Counted from the first letter of the stretch, positions 1 to 8,704 are shown. The stretch is DNA of 36,137 nucleotides from Bacillus norwichensis (GCF_014836955.1 NZ_JACSPV010000043.1:1-36137), one strand, 5' to 3'. Translations and numbers: made by a program. The notes: generated by a model from the letters alone, not told the origin.

Positions 1-106
1 CTGCGTCGGCATCGGCGGCAGCATCAGCTTCGGCATCGGCATCGGCGTCAGCATCGGCATCGGCGTCAGCATCGGCGTCAGCATCAGCGTCGGCGTCAGC
101 GTCGTC
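1..106 (-). repeat. Asp-Ala codon repeat (GAY-GCY)n
   Basis: Read on the minus strand, the first 106 bases are an almost perfect alternation of GAC/GAT and GCC/GCT codons, giving about 17 Asp-Ala units with one Glu and one Ala replacing Asp. The tract starts after an Asn-Asp-Asp and continues off the left edge, so its full length is unknown. Hexanucleotide repeats like this are prone to slippage and length variation. Confidence 0.9.
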
Positions 107-1180
107 ATTTACATTTTCATGCAAAAAATAAGTTCTATTATCCGTCCCATCAAGAATGTTTTTTCCATCCCCAGTTGTTTGATAAGCATCAAATAAATAT
201 ACTCCACTAGGTAAATTTTCAACAGTTTCCTTTAACTTGATTTTAATTGAAAAACCTTGAGGTATTCCAATAAGTGCTTCAGAAACTAACGCGCTAGTAG
301 CATAACTAAAATTCCCATTCTGATCATAGGAAACACTTTTGAATTTATCATCTCTTGTTTCTATTAATACTTCACTTATAAATGGAAGTAATTTTTCATC
401 AATCTTAAACTTGAATTGACCATTTTTATGTTTCAATGCATTTAACTTATAATGCATCATATAATCCAATGTAATTTCTGTACCCTTTGGATTGTTATTA
501 GTAACTGTAAACCCAGATCCAGTGACTAAATTAGTATCTTCCTTTATAATTTTAGAATCTTTTGTTTCAAAATAAGTACTATCCGTTGTATCAACCACAA
601 CTTTATTATTTTTGTCAAAGAGAGCAATATCAACAGTATAGAAATCATTTTTTAAGGTTTTGATTTCGTCTTTAAGAATAATCTTAATATCGAATTGTTG
701 GTTTACTCCAATAAGGCCTGTTTGTAAAACATCGCTGTTACTAAAGGAATATGTTCCTCCTGCCAGACGTTTTGCCGAAATCCAATCCTTCCCTTTTTTA
801 ATACGTACATCTAAAATGTGATCCTTTAAATCTTCATCAATAGTTAAATTGAAGTTCGCATTTTTTAACGCTGAAGACATATTTAATACATAGTGTGTAT
901 AGTAAGTAAGATTTATTTCCGCTTTATTTACATCATGATTTCTCGCTTCAAGACGTCCATATTTAATATATTTATAATCTACTTCCTCATCATAAATACT
1001 TGAAGAAAAAGGTTGAATGAGAGGATTGGACTTTTCAGGTTGTGAAGCCATGGCATTCACTGGAATAATTGTCTGTGTTGCTGCTAGTAAAACTACTGCA
1101 GCTATAGAAGATTTTTTCTTATAATTGCTCATCTGTTTTTTATTCATTCGCTTTTTGTAATCTAATTTTGATTTCCTCAT
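1..1180 (-). CDS. Secreted surface protein with Asp-Ala repeat (partial, C-terminus off the left edge)
   Basis: An open minus-strand frame from an ATG at 1178-1180 runs without a stop to base 1. The start is preceded by GAAAGGAAG. The N-terminus is rich in Lys/Arg (MRKSKLDYKKRMNKKQ), followed by a hydrophobic stretch (SIAAVVLLAATQTIIPVNAMA), a typical long Gram-positive signal peptide of roughly 45 residues. The mature part has two similar modules of about 140 residues, each with a Y-x-H-Y-x-LN start and an SF(I/K)IKI(I/K)LK-type strand, probably Ig-like adhesin folds. It then enters an alternating Asp-Ala dipeptide tract that continues past the window edge. Such tracts play the stalk role that Ser-Asp repeats play in Sdr/Clf adhesins; a wall anchor would be expected beyond the edge. 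The downstream-encoded regulator at 1662-2708 is on the same strand upstream of it. Adhesin function is inferred from architecture. Confidence 0.8.
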   Translation of the reverse strand, partial: MRKSKLDYKKRMNKKQMSNYKKKSSIAAVVLLAATQTIIPVNAMASQPEKSNPLIQPFSSSIYDEEVDYKYIKYGRLEARNHDVNKAEINLTYYTHYVLNMSSALKNANFNLTIDEDLKDHILDVRIKKGKDWISAKRLAGGTYSFSNSDVLQTGLIGVNQQFDIKIILKDEIKTLKNDFYTVDIALFDKNNKVVVDTTDSTYFETKDSKIIKEDTNLVTGSGFTVTNNNPKGTEITLDYMMHYKLNALKHKNGQFKFKIDEKLLPFISEVLIETRDDKFKSVSYDQNGNFSYATSALVSEALIGIPQGFSIKIKLKETVENLPSGVYLFDAYQTTGDGKNILDGTDNRTYFLHENVNDDADADADADADADADADADADADAEADAAADADA

Positions 1181-1607
1181 CTAGCTTACTTCCTTTCAAT
1201 AATTTTTTTAAATAAGTCTCGCTTCTTTTATTCGCTGCATAATCTCAGCATTAAAAGTGCTTATCTAATTACTAGACTTTTCCAGAAAAAGTAAAAAACT
1301 AATTTTCATTTCAAACTATTGATTCAATCTAGTTATAAAAAGTTGACATAAGTCACTCCCCTCATCCGTTCGCGTTCGTAAAAGACTTTCACTGACGAAT
1401 GAAAATAGCAGCGAATCAAAGAGATAAGCGCGTTCCCAGCCACAATTGAAATTATGCCCAATGATGTTAAACCATTTCTAAACACCAAAAGACAAAACTA
1501 TTTAAAATAAGATAATATTATCTTTTTACATACAAACTAATTCGCTGAAATAGCTGTATTACAACAACTTAAAATTTCGTTTTAATATTCTGGAATATAT
1601 AAAATAG
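1181..1607. other. Gene-free stretch upstream of the surface protein
   Basis: No credible reading frame on either strand. The stretch should hold the promoter of the surface protein (minus strand) because the terminator at 1608-1649 separates it from the regulator gene. I could not single out a convincing -35/-10 pair among the AT-rich candidates. Confidence 0.5.
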
Positions 1608-1649
1608 AAAAAGCATGTAATGAAACCTCAACGGTCATTACATGCTTTT
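1608..1649 (-). terminator. Rho-independent terminator after the BTAD regulator
   Basis: A perfect inverted repeat, AAAAGCATGTAATGA and its complement with a loop of about 12 bases, lies 12 bases beyond the stop codon of the 1662-2708 gene. On the minus strand it ends in TTTTTCTATTTT. It should end that transcript and insulate the surface-protein gene. Confidence 0.85.
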
Positions 1650-1661
1650 AAGCGATTGAAA

Positions 1662-2708
1662 CTATTTAATTAATTGCTTTTCAATTTTTTTGAGTCTAGC
1701 GTATTGCTTAATGGCTTTATCTACATCTCCAATTTCATTATAGATATTCAACAAAAATTGATGACTTTTTTGCTCAGTTGAATCAATCGCCTGAATATCA
1801 TAGCAAAGTTGTATAGCTTGTTCGTGCCATTTATTAGAGGCGAAGAATTCGATTAGTTTATATGTATTATTTAACCACATATTATGAAGCCGGACTCTTT
1901 CCGATTGTGCCCAGACGTAGTCTTCATCTTCTAAATAGGGTCTATATTTCTTCACCATTTCAAGTACGATTTCCTGGTTGTCCATATTAATAGTAGGGAA
2001 TTGATTCAATATACGCTCCCAGCGCCATACATCGATATCGGCTTCACTCAAATGCAAATAATACCCTCCAAGCTCTCGAAGCAGTTTAATCGCCGGTCCT
2101 ATGGAAGATAAGGCTTTACGCACATGATATATTGTCGTATAAAGTAATGCGGTTGAATCTTTTTCTGATAGATATGGCCAAAGCTTTTCAATTAACATCT
2201 CTTTACTCATTGACCGATTGTTATTATGTAATAAGAAACAAAATAGTTCCTTAGATTTAGTTGTTCTCCATTTAATACTTGTATGAGTCTTACTCGACCT
2301 GTTTATTTGCAGCTTTCCTAAACATTGAATATGAATCTTTTTATCATTATAATTAGCCGCTAGTATACGGTTAAGAGATTTCCTTAATCTCACTAAGGTA
2401 ATGGGTTTTATTATATAATCTAACGCATTTATATCAAATGCTTTGACAGCAAGGTTACCATTGTTTGATAAGAAAATAACTTGTACAGAATTATCATAGG
2501 ACTTGATAAACTCTGCAAAATAAATTCGATTAGTTTTTTCAATATCAATATCAATAAATATCGCGTCAACCCTATTCTTTTTGAGATATCCTAAAGCCTC
2601 TGTAGAATCATAAAAAAACACAATATTACTAAACATCTCTGTATTTTTTAAAATATTACACAGATACTCTTTTTCTTCTAAACGCCCCTCTAATACTAGA
2701 ATATGCAT
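1662..2708 (-). CDS. Response regulator with winged-helix and BTAD (SARP-like) output
   Basis: Predicted cytoplasmic transcription regulator of 348 residues. Residues 1-120 form a receiver domain: acidic Asp in AIFIDIDI near 58, and the conserved Lys in YIIKPI near 109. Residues about 130-230 form an OmpR-like winged helix (SIKWRTTKSKELFCFLL, EKLWP). The rest is a helical BTAD/TPR-like region (YVWAQSERVRLHNMWLNNTYKLIEFF). This order is that of SARP-type response regulators found in Bacillaceae. The longer frame starts at 2729, but AGGAGGGG lies six bases before the ATG at 2708, so MHILVLEG is the better start. No cognate histidine kinase sits next to it. Its terminator is at 1608-1649. It may control the neighbouring adhesin gene, which is inference from adjacency. 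Confidence 0.85.
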   Translation of the reverse strand: MHILVLEGRLEEKEYLCNILKNTEMFSNIVFFYDSTEALGYLKKNRVDAIFIDIDIEKTNRIYFAEFIKSYDNSVQVIFLSNNGNLAVKAFDINALDYIIKPITLVRLRKSLNRILAANYNDKKIHIQCLGKLQINRSSKTHTSIKWRTTKSKELFCFLLHNNNRSMSKEMLIEKLWPYLSEKDSTALLYTTIYHVRKALSSIGPAIKLLRELGGYYLHLSEADIDVWRWERILNQFPTINMDNQEIVLEMVKKYRPYLEDEDYVWAQSERVRLHNMWLNNTYKLIEFFASNKWHEQAIQLCYDIQAIDSTEQKSHQFLLNIYNEIGDVDKAIKQYARLKKIEKQLIK

Positions 2709-3647
2709 TCTGCCCCTCCTAGAATACAATAAAAATGCAATCCCAAAGAATCATGTTTTATCTGCATATATATTCCCTAAGAAAGAGATTTATTTTTTAG
2801 ATATATTCTATACCCGGAATTTCAACAATTTCTAAACAAGAATCTTAGAAACATCAATCAGGAGCCCAGACTTTTCTTGATTCCCCTTCCTAGAAGTTGC
2901 AATCTGTTTACCATTTCATCCTTTTGCTTTTTCAAAAATATTCCTAATTATTGCGTTCAACATAAACCAATCTCATCATTTTATACACGATTTTCCTTTG
3001 GGATTAATTAACATTTCTTTAAAATTGTGAGAATTTATCTTGTGAAAAGAAGAGAGGAACACAAATAAGTGTTCCTCTCAAAGATAAGAAGTCGGAAAGG
3101 TAAATTCAAAAAGCGTGCTATTATGAACCGACTCTTACATTCCTAATATTTCTCTAATAAATATCGACTACTGGGTGAAAAAGCTATAAACCTTATTCAT
3201 TTCACACAAATGCTTTATAGCATAAAGTACGGACGATGAAACAAACTTAAACACTTGGTTTCATCATTATTAAAGAAATGAACATATAGCGAATTTAAGA
3301 ATCTCAATTATGAGATATTTAGTCATACCTTGAAAGCTGATCCAGCTTTACAGTAAGGAGAATGTTTTAGAATACTCTTAAATAAAGTGGATTTGAAGCA
3401 AGTGCTTCAAATGACTTTTCATCTCCATATAGAAAACCAACTGAAGGAACCCTTCACCCTTTTAAAACCATTATCCCACCCAGTTTAAGGTCACTAAACA
3501 TAAACGTGAAGATACTTCACCAAGTTAATTCCTTCTAACCTTTATGAAAGTAATGTCTGCTGCCCAGATATATGTAAATGATGCACTCTATTTTTTATGT
3601 ATTGACAGCCTTTAATCAACTTAACTCAGCGCCTAAATATTAATATG
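2709..3647. other. Long gene-free, AT-rich stretch with two hairpins
   Basis: About 940 bases without a supportable gene on either strand. Two inverted repeats stand out: GAGAGGAACAC with its complement at 3052-3079 (11-bp stem, six-base loop; T-rich on the minus-strand side, so terminator-like), and ATTTGAAGC with its complement at 3391-3412. The first could be an orphan terminator of a lost minus-strand gene. I recognise no protein remnant. Confidence 0.5.
3052..3079 (-). terminator. Orphan terminator-like hairpin
   Basis: Perfect 11-bp stem GAGAGGAACAC / GTGTTCCTCTC with loop AAATAA. On the minus strand the stem is followed by TTCTTTTCAC, a weak T tract. No intact gene ends nearby, so it may mark a deleted transcription unit. 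Confidence 0.45.
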
Positions 3648-3962
3648 TTAATTTGATGCTCTGCCACGATATAAAATCAAGGTTATTACATTTAATATGA
3701 CTGTAACAATGAGAAGAACTGCTGCAAAAAACGCCACCGCCCCTGTTATGTCCATTAAAGCAGACCAATCCCCTAGCTTAACTAAATGATAGTTATAGAA
3801 AATCTGAAAAAATAGTGAAATGGCGCAAGCACTAAGACTTATAATGGAAAGAGATGCCCAATTTTTATGGTTCTGCTTTGTAAATCTCGTGAGGGTAACA
3901 ACAGGGAGTACCCAGGCCATTACCCCAAGTAAAAGACTAAAAAGATTCAGATAGCCAATCAT
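3648..3962 (-). CDS. Small integral membrane protein (about three TM helices)
   Basis: 104 residues with three hydrophobic segments at about 5-25, 37-55 and 70-95, and basic/polar linkers (RFTKQNHKNW; C-terminal YRGRASN). AAGGGGGG lies seven bases before the ATG, a strong ribosome binding site. It resembles small uncharacterised Bacillaceae membrane proteins of about 100 residues, but I cannot name a family with confidence. It stands alone, flanked by gene-poor DNA. Function unknown; the strong start signal and full-length membrane topology argue that it is a real gene. Confidence 0.7.
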   Translation of the reverse strand: MIGYLNLFSLLLGVMAWVLPVVTLTRFTKQNHKNWASLSIISLSACAISLFFQIFYNYHLVKLGDWSALMDITGAVAFFAAVLLIVTVILNVITLILYRGRASN

Positions 3963-4124
3963 AACTAATCCCCCCTTACATTTTTTGATTTCTTCATTAG
4001 TATTTTACATCATTACTTTAAGTCCTGGATTTATAAAATAGAATTTTTTTAACCTCTTTATTTTTTATTAAGACATGATAAAAAGAATACCAATCAAACA
4101 ATCTCCGAAAATTTGAAACTATAA

Positions 4125-4196
4125 TTGGGGGAAGGCAAATGGCACCACCAGTCCTGTTTCTGACTGGTCTTAATGGGCTCGATTCCCACACCCGAA
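4125..4196 (+). ncRNA. Degenerate tRNA-like element, copy 1
   Basis: Closely matches the element at 29393-29467, sharing GGAAGGCAAATGG, the whole CCAGTC / GACTGG hairpin and the TCGATTCCCAC segment. Its cloverleaf is more damaged: the D-stem partner has lost two bases, the first T-stem pair is A-C, and the invariant TTC of the T loop reads CTC. This suggests a decaying duplicate. On the plus strand nothing translatable follows it. Confidence 0.5.
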
Positions 4197-4288
4197 AGTC
4201 TAGATATCCCTTTGAAGGTTGATATGATAATCTTCTTTACTGAATAAGTATAAAATATGTATGAAAATTGTAAAAAAAGACACTCCGA

Positions 4289-4414
4289 TTAGTTTTTCTT
4301 GGTCGGGGTGTCTTCCATCTCACCATCTTCATTTAAATACTCTGCATTAGCTATTTCCTACTCGATCCAATCTTGCCATTCTTTCCAAAACCTTCTCCTC
4401 TTCTCTTCTGTAAC
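4289..4414 (-). pseudogene. C-terminal remnant of an unknown protein (copy A)
   Basis: A minus-strand frame ending in NAEYLNEDGEMEDTPTKKN and a stop is closely related to the fragment at 8158-8280 (NAEYLNEDGEMKDTPKKKN). Copy A carries an internal TAG after KEWQDWIE and has no start. The homology runs on past the stop codons into the flanking DNA (about 4244-4352 against 8111-8230), so this is a duplicated genomic piece rather than convergent small genes. Family not recognised. The 3' end also forms a hairpin, GACACTCCGA / TCGGGGTGTC. Confidence 0.55.
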
Positions 4415-4605
4415 GTTAATAATTAAGCCTAACCAAAAGTACCTTATAAAACCATGTTTTGCGATAAATACATTTTGAAAAAAATTTGATGATTTTCTAA
4501 TTGTGATCCTCCAGAATCGCGAATAAGAAAACCTTGGAATTATCTAAAATAAACTTTCCCCTCTGTAAAGGACAACTTGAGAAAAGCTCAAAGCTTGTTA
4601 CTGAT

Positions 4606-5250
4606 TTACCAGATAAACGGAATTAGTTTTTTTGTTTTCTGTTTATATACTGTAAATTGTTCTCCGTACTTGTTCTGTAAATAATCATCAGATTTTGGAA
4701 TATAGCCGAAAATAAATACTAAGAATAGACCTAGAGGGATAAGCAAACCATAAATATTGTTAGAGATTAGCGCTAAGCCTAGCACCCAAAGGCAATCCCC
4801 AAGATAATTAATATGAATCGCATATTTAAATAAACCGCCTGTATATAGCTTACCTTGATTTACAGGATTGTCTTTAAAAGGTTTTCTAAGTAACTCTGAA
4901 ACTGTGTTTAACATACTGCCTCCAATAAACAATATCCAGCCTATAGTAAGTATTATTAAATTTGAATCCTGATTACTCATAATCATTAAAATGGGGAAAC
5001 CTAAATAATAAATCCCAAAAGCTATACTGTTCATGATAGCTTCTTGCCATGCAATACCTCTAGGCAACCATATAAACATCATAGCTGTTAATCGTAAAGC
5101 TGTAATAATTAAAGCAATAAAAAGCCCTAGTGAAATGCCTGATTTGTCATAAGTAATGAAAAGCAAATAATATGCAATGATTAAATAGATAATCTCAGCA
5201 ACTAAAATCAAGATTTTTTCTTTTATCGTTGGCTGGTTTATACCATACAT
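4606..5250 (-). CDS. DUF1295 / isoprenylcysteine methyltransferase-like membrane protein
   Basis: 214 residues, five to six TM segments. The C-terminal part has the pattern of the ICMT/steroid-reductase-like fold: LYTGGLFKYAIHINYLGDCLWVLG near residues 135-160, then a long hydrophobic hairpin and YGEQFTVYKQKTKKLIPFIW at the end. This C-terminal region binds S-adenosylmethionine in characterised relatives; the substrate here is unknown. The longer frame begins at 5268, but AAGGAG lies inside that extension and is properly spaced from the ATG at 5250 (MYGINQ). The stop of the MerR gene at 5273 is only 22 bases upstream, so the two form an operon driven from the MerR-type promoter at 6101-6131. 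Confidence 0.75.
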   Translation of the reverse strand: MYGINQPTIKEKILILVAEIIYLIIAYYLLFITYDKSGISLGLFIALIITALRLTAMMFIWLPRGIAWQEAIMNSIAFGIYYLGFPILMIMSNQDSNLIILTIGWILFIGGSMLNTVSELLRKPFKDNPVNQGKLYTGGLFKYAIHINYLGDCLWVLGLALISNNIYGLLIPLGLFLVFIFGYIPKSDDYLQNKYGEQFTVYKQKTKKLIPFIW

Positions 5251-5272
5251 TCTGATACGCTCCTTCATTTAT

Positions 5273-6070
5273 TCATTTTATGGGAAAATATACTTCTATG
5301 ATATTATTCTCTTCTGGTGTGCTATAGGGATTCGTTTGATAAACTTCAAACGGAATGCCATTCAGTTTATAGTTATTTTCTTTAATCCAAACATGTAGTT
5401 TTGTATGAATAGAAGGTAACTCATCGTAAGAACCAATAAGCGTAGCCATTGCACAAAGGCCAGGATTAAACACTTTTGTTTTATTTGTGGCCTCTGCAAG
5501 GGGAATTGCAATTTCTACATCATAATTTTCGGGTACATATTCTGAACTATGGAAAATAGCAAGTGGTTTTGCAATAGGTAATAAATTTTCAAACAAAATT
5601 TTACTAAACAACTCATTAAAGTGTGTTTGGAAATCTGCGGTATTAATTTGTTTTCGTTGAGATACTATATTATAGGTTAAGTGATTCACAAGTTTAATCT
5701 CAATCTGATCTAAGTAACCCATAATATTTTCCTCTTCATCTAACTGTTGAATATCAAGCTTTAATTTTTTTAATAGTGAAGAATAAAATGTTATCTGTTG
5801 TGCTAGATTTTCTTGTTTGGCTTTCATTTTAGAGTTAAGAAATTCGATATTCTCCCAATTAGCTAAAATAACCTTGATTTCTTCAAGCGAAAATAAATAG
5901 GTTTTTAATCGCGTAATCAATAAAGCTGTTTCTAATTGGGAGATATTATAGTAGCGATAGCAATTTTTAGCGTCTATGAAAGCGGGCTTTAATAGACCAA
6001 TTTCATCATAGTAGCGAAGCGTCTTCAGAGTGAGATGTGAGATCTTTGAGAACTCACCAATTGAAAGCAT
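5273..6070 (-). CDS. MerR-family regulator with GyrI-like effector domain
   Basis: 265 residues. Residues 1-70 are the MerR winged helix (MLSIGEFSKISHLTLKTLRYYDEIGLLKP, then CYRYYNISQL). A coiled coil follows at about 75-115, and from about 120 to the end a GyrI/effector-binding-like domain (ending FEVYQTNPYSTPEENNIIEVYFPIK), as in BmrR-type sensors of amphipathic compounds. GGAGGTGATTGTT precedes the ATG at 6070, favouring it over the GTG three codons upstream. It is the first gene of an operon with the methyltransferase-like gene at 4606-5250. Its own promoter has the 19-bp spacer typical of MerR control, so it is probably autoregulated and ligand-activated. Confidence 0.85.
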   Translation of the reverse strand: MLSIGEFSKISHLTLKTLRYYDEIGLLKPAFIDAKNCYRYYNISQLETALLITRLKTYLFSLEEIKVILANWENIEFLNSKMKAKQENLAQQITFYSSLLKKLKLDIQQLDEEENIMGYLDQIEIKLVNHLTYNIVSQRKQINTADFQTHFNELFSKILFENLLPIAKPLAIFHSSEYVPENYDVEIAIPLAEATNKTKVFNPGLCAMATLIGSYDELPSIHTKLHVWIKENNYKLNGIPFEVYQTNPYSTPEENNIIEVYFPIK

Positions 6071-6100
6071 AACAATCACCTCCTGTTATAAATTACTTTA

Positions 6101-6131
6101 AATATAATGTTTCCCGTAAGGGGAAGGTCAA
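6101..6131 (-). promoter_or_regulatory. MerR-type promoter with 19-bp spacer and central dyad
   Basis: On the minus strand TTGACC (6126-6131) and TATATT (6101-6106) are separated by 19 bases, and the spacer holds the dyad TTCCC-N5-GGGAA. The over-long spacer with a centred dyad is the signature of promoters activated by DNA distortion by MerR proteins. It sits 31 bases before the MerR start. Confidence 0.75.
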
Positions 6132-6257
6132 TCAATATAGTTAAATTTTCTTATTGCTAAGACAATGCTAATTCCATATCAACCCTTCCATCGAACTGTG
6201 TAATGATAATAAAGTTGTTAAATTCTGACAGGGTTGTCCCACAATCACGCCAACAAA

Positions 6258-6470
6258 GATTGATCAAAATACGCTTTTTCTATACTCAATTGAAACATCC
6301 TCTTATAAAAAGTTTGATCATTTTTATGATCCTTGCTAAATTAAAGCGCCCTTAATCAAATAAGGGAAGCGACCGCTCTTATTGAACAATCGCTCCCCTT
6401 TAATCTAATTAAAAAAGCTTAGCTTTCTTATCTAATACCTTTATTGCTCTTTTTCAAATCTACACTTATT
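6258..6470. repeat. Dispersed hairpin repeat, copy A
   Basis: About 210 bases that align with 16399-16570, beginning at GATTGATCAAAAT and including CTATACTCAATTGAAAC, CTTGCTAAATTAAAG, the GCGACCGCTCTTATTGAACAATCGCTCCCC hairpin region (6366-6398) and TTTTTCAAATCTACA. Copy A has two extra short segments of about 20-25 bases. The core folds as GGGAAGCGA / TCGCTCCCC. It resembles the small non-coding repeats with CGCCCG/ATCGCTCCC cores scattered in Bacillus genomes. Confidence 0.7.
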
Positions 6471-6548
6471 CCATTAAAGCCTCTGAAAGTTCAATAACTA
6501 AAGTCATTTTAAATTATTGGTTTTTAAAAATTCATTAAACCTGTTTTT

Positions 6549-7073
6549 TTACTTTAACAGAGAGTAAACATCCGTATCAAATGGTATATCATTTTGGTAC
6601 ATATACTTTTTTAGCGTACCTTCCTTGGTAAATCCTAATTTTATTAATAAATGGCTCGAAGCTTTATTTTCAACAAAAACAACTGCACCTATACGTTCTA
6701 ATCCAAGTTCTTGAAACCCATAAGAAATCACTTTATCAACAGCTTCACTAGCATATCCATTGCCCCAATTTTCTGGAAATAACGCATAGCTTATGTTCGC
6801 TCTTTTATGTTCAAAAGACCACTCTTGCAAACCAATAGTCCCTATAATAGTACTGGTTTCTTTTAGTTCAATGCCCCATTTTATTCCATTTTTTTCTTTG
6901 AATTGTCCTGCGAAATTTTTAATGATTTGTTTTACCTGTTCTATACTTGTTAGAGGTTTCTGACCGTAATAACGTAATACATCATCATTCGAGAAACACT
7001 TTAATATAACTTGAGCGTCCTTTTCAACTAATTCCCTTAATACTAACCGTTTCGTTTCAAGTACAGGAAACAT
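6549..7073 (-). CDS. GNAT N-acetyltransferase, RimJ/RimL type
   Basis: 174 residues with the full GNAT fold. The N-terminus LETKRLVLREL is diagnostic of the RimJ/RimL (Acetyltransf_3) branch. The acetyl-CoA binding motif A is ENWGNGYASEAVDKVISYGF at about 112-131 (Q/R-x-x-G-x-G/A form), followed by ENKASSHLLIKLGFTKEG. These enzymes acetylate N-termini of ribosomal proteins or small amines; the substrate here is unknown. GGGGTGGTAGA precedes the ATG. It stands alone on the minus strand. Confidence 0.85.
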   Translation of the reverse strand: MFPVLETKRLVLRELVEKDAQVILKCFSNDDVLRYYGQKPLTSIEQVKQIIKNFAGQFKEKNGIKWGIELKETSTIIGTIGLQEWSFEHKRANISYALFPENWGNGYASEAVDKVISYGFQELGLERIGAVVFVENKASSHLLIKLGFTKEGTLKKYMYQNDIPFDTDVYSLLK

Positions 7074-7495
7074 TCTACCACCCCTTAAATAAACATTTGA
7101 ATGTCTTATTTAGATGCATCTAACATAATATCCCATATTTCCTGATAGAGCTATTCTGCCATTTAGTTAAGTGAGAAATTTCACACCCCCTCTGTTTTGA
7201 TCGATTTTTCTTAAAACACGTTATTCCACAATCTCGCCCGTTTTGTGGAATAACATAATGGGGTTCAGGCAAAATAGCGTTTTTAAATAACTTTATTGTA
7301 AATCAACATTTTAGAAAATATATAAGTATAGCCTTATAACTACAATTATTTTCCCCCTCCTTCCATTCTTCCCTACCTTCTGTTGTTAAAAGATTCATCT
7401 TAAGCAAAAAAGGTTAAAAAAAGCCTCAAAATTTTTATGGATTATGAAGTGCCGAAAAAATTTAATACCAGCTTACTAATAAGGCCTGTAAGCTG
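7074..7495. other. Gene-free stretch with a perfect 12-bp hairpin
   Basis: No gene seen. The inverted repeat GTTATTCCACAA / TTGTGGAATAAC at 7220-7254 encloses TCTCGCCCGTT, the CGCCCG-loop type found in small dispersed Bacillus repeats. It has no T tract and ends no gene, so it is more likely a mobile hairpin unit than a terminator. Confidence 0.6.
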
Positions 7496-8020
7496 TTACT
7501 CTTTCAAATTATGTCCGATTGTAAAGGTCAGCCACTCTCCTTTATAATCTATGGTTAAGGTTCCGCCATGAATCTCAACAATTCTTTTTGATATGGCAAG
7601 TCCAAGACCTGCCCCTCCATCCTCTCTTCTTGCTCTATCCCCCCGATAAAAACGTTCAAATAATTTATTAACGTCTTCAACCGGAAGATCCTCTACCCGA
7701 TTGGAAATCGACAAAAACGCTTTAATGCCATCTGAATCAAGATTGATCTTTATGAAGGAGGGTTTTATACTATATTTTTTGGCGTTCATCAAAAGGTTAT
7801 CATATACACGTACCATTTCTTCTACATCCATGATAACCAGTAGATCTTCATCAGTAATTGATTTCTGAATACGTAACCCTACTTTTTCGAAAATCGGAAT
7901 GTATTCACCCACCACCTGTTCCAATAAACCGCTCAATTCAACTTCAGTAAGGTTTAATATGACATTAGGACTTGTCAGCTTGGTATATTCGAATAGTTCA
8001 TAGATCAGTAGAAAATCCTG
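7496..8020 (-). pseudogene. Histidine kinase C-terminal fragment (VanS-like)
   Basis: The frame is open from 8020 (directly after a stop codon) to a stop at 7496, 174 residues. It starts with FLLIYELFEYTKLTSPNVILNLTEVELSGLLEQ, the segment following the phosphoacceptor helix of VanS/PhoR-type kinases, and continues through the ATPase domain: N box LLMNAKKYS, G1 DGGAGLGLAISKRIVEIHGG (DxGxGLG), and the C-terminal TIDYKGEWLTFTI. The sensor, HAMP region and H box are absent and no start codon with a ribosome binding site precedes it. No response regulator partner is adjacent. It is best read as a 5'-truncated kinase. Confidence 0.8.
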
Positions 8021-8157
8021 TTATATCAAGTTTTAAACTGTTATGTAATGGCGTCCCAGGAGGACGTACTTTATACCTGGCCAAACCCTTATATATCAAT
8101 AATTTAATATGTAAAAAATGTGTAAAATGAGATTGTGAATGTAAAAAAACATACCTA

Positions 8158-8280
8158 TTAGTTTTTCTTTTTCGGAGTGTCTTTCATTTCACCATCTTCA
8201 TTCAAATACTCCGCATTAGCTTTTTCCCACACTGCCCATATTTTTTCTGTTTTTCTTTTTCCCCATTGTTCGCTTGTGTG
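8158..8280 (-). pseudogene. C-terminal remnant of an unknown protein (copy B)
   Basis: Open minus-strand stretch of 40 codons ending NAEYLNEDGEMKDTPKKKN-stop, without a start. It is the less damaged relative of 4289-4414. The residues are Trp- and Lys-rich upstream (EQWGKRKTEKIWAVWEKANAEY). I do not recognise the family. It meets the recombinase remnant on the opposite strand at 8283. Confidence 0.5.
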
Positions 8281-8282
8281 GA

Positions 8283-8704
8283 GATAAAAACAGGTATAAA
8301 TGTGGTTCTTATGTCATTAATTATGGTGGTAAATATCATTTTTCTCACAGTGGGATGAATTAAAAGAACAAATCATAAAAGAAGTCGAATTAATGACGAA
8401 AACATCTACAAAGGAACTCGAATTGAGAATTGCAAAAAACAATGAATCAAATGAAATTCAAGAAATTGAAAACGCCCCAAACGACTGACTATCAAATGCA
8501 AAGACAAATTAAAGCTTATTCAATTGGATTAATTGAGGATGAGGATTTAAAAGCATCTACAGAATACGGGAAAGAATAAAGTGGCGAATTATTACTCCCT
8601 GACATAACAAGCCTTAACAGGAGAAAACGAAATCTACAACTGTACAGTTGATTGATTCACTCATACTTACTGATGGCTATGTAGATATTATTTGGCGTGC
8701 TTAA
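8283..8704 (+). pseudogene. Large serine recombinase, frameshifted C-terminal remnant
   Basis: Three consecutive plus-strand pieces in shifting frames match the C-terminal half of large serine integrases. First a zinc-ribbon piece, RYKCGSYVINYGGKYHFSHS (8292-8351). Then a coiled-coil arm, WDELKEQIIKEVELMTKT, and after a TGA the continuation DYQMQRQIKAYSIGLIEDEDLKAS. Finally the C-terminal strand LILTDGYVDIIWRA with a TAA at 8702-8704. The catalytic N-terminal resolvase domain is missing. The stop codon touches the first base of the cotJC-like piece at 8705, as expected if an element carrying this recombinase had integrated within cotJC. Identification rests on pattern memory, not a search. 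Confidence 0.6.

Noticed and set aside
4125-4196. Calling the tRNA-like elements functional tRNA genes.
   Set aside because: The anticodon arm is three bases too long and the acceptor stem is imperfect in both copies; copy 1 also breaks the T arm.
7220-7254. Terminator of the GNAT or kinase gene.
   Set aside because: The hairpin has no T tract and lies upstream of the GNAT start, not after a stop codon.
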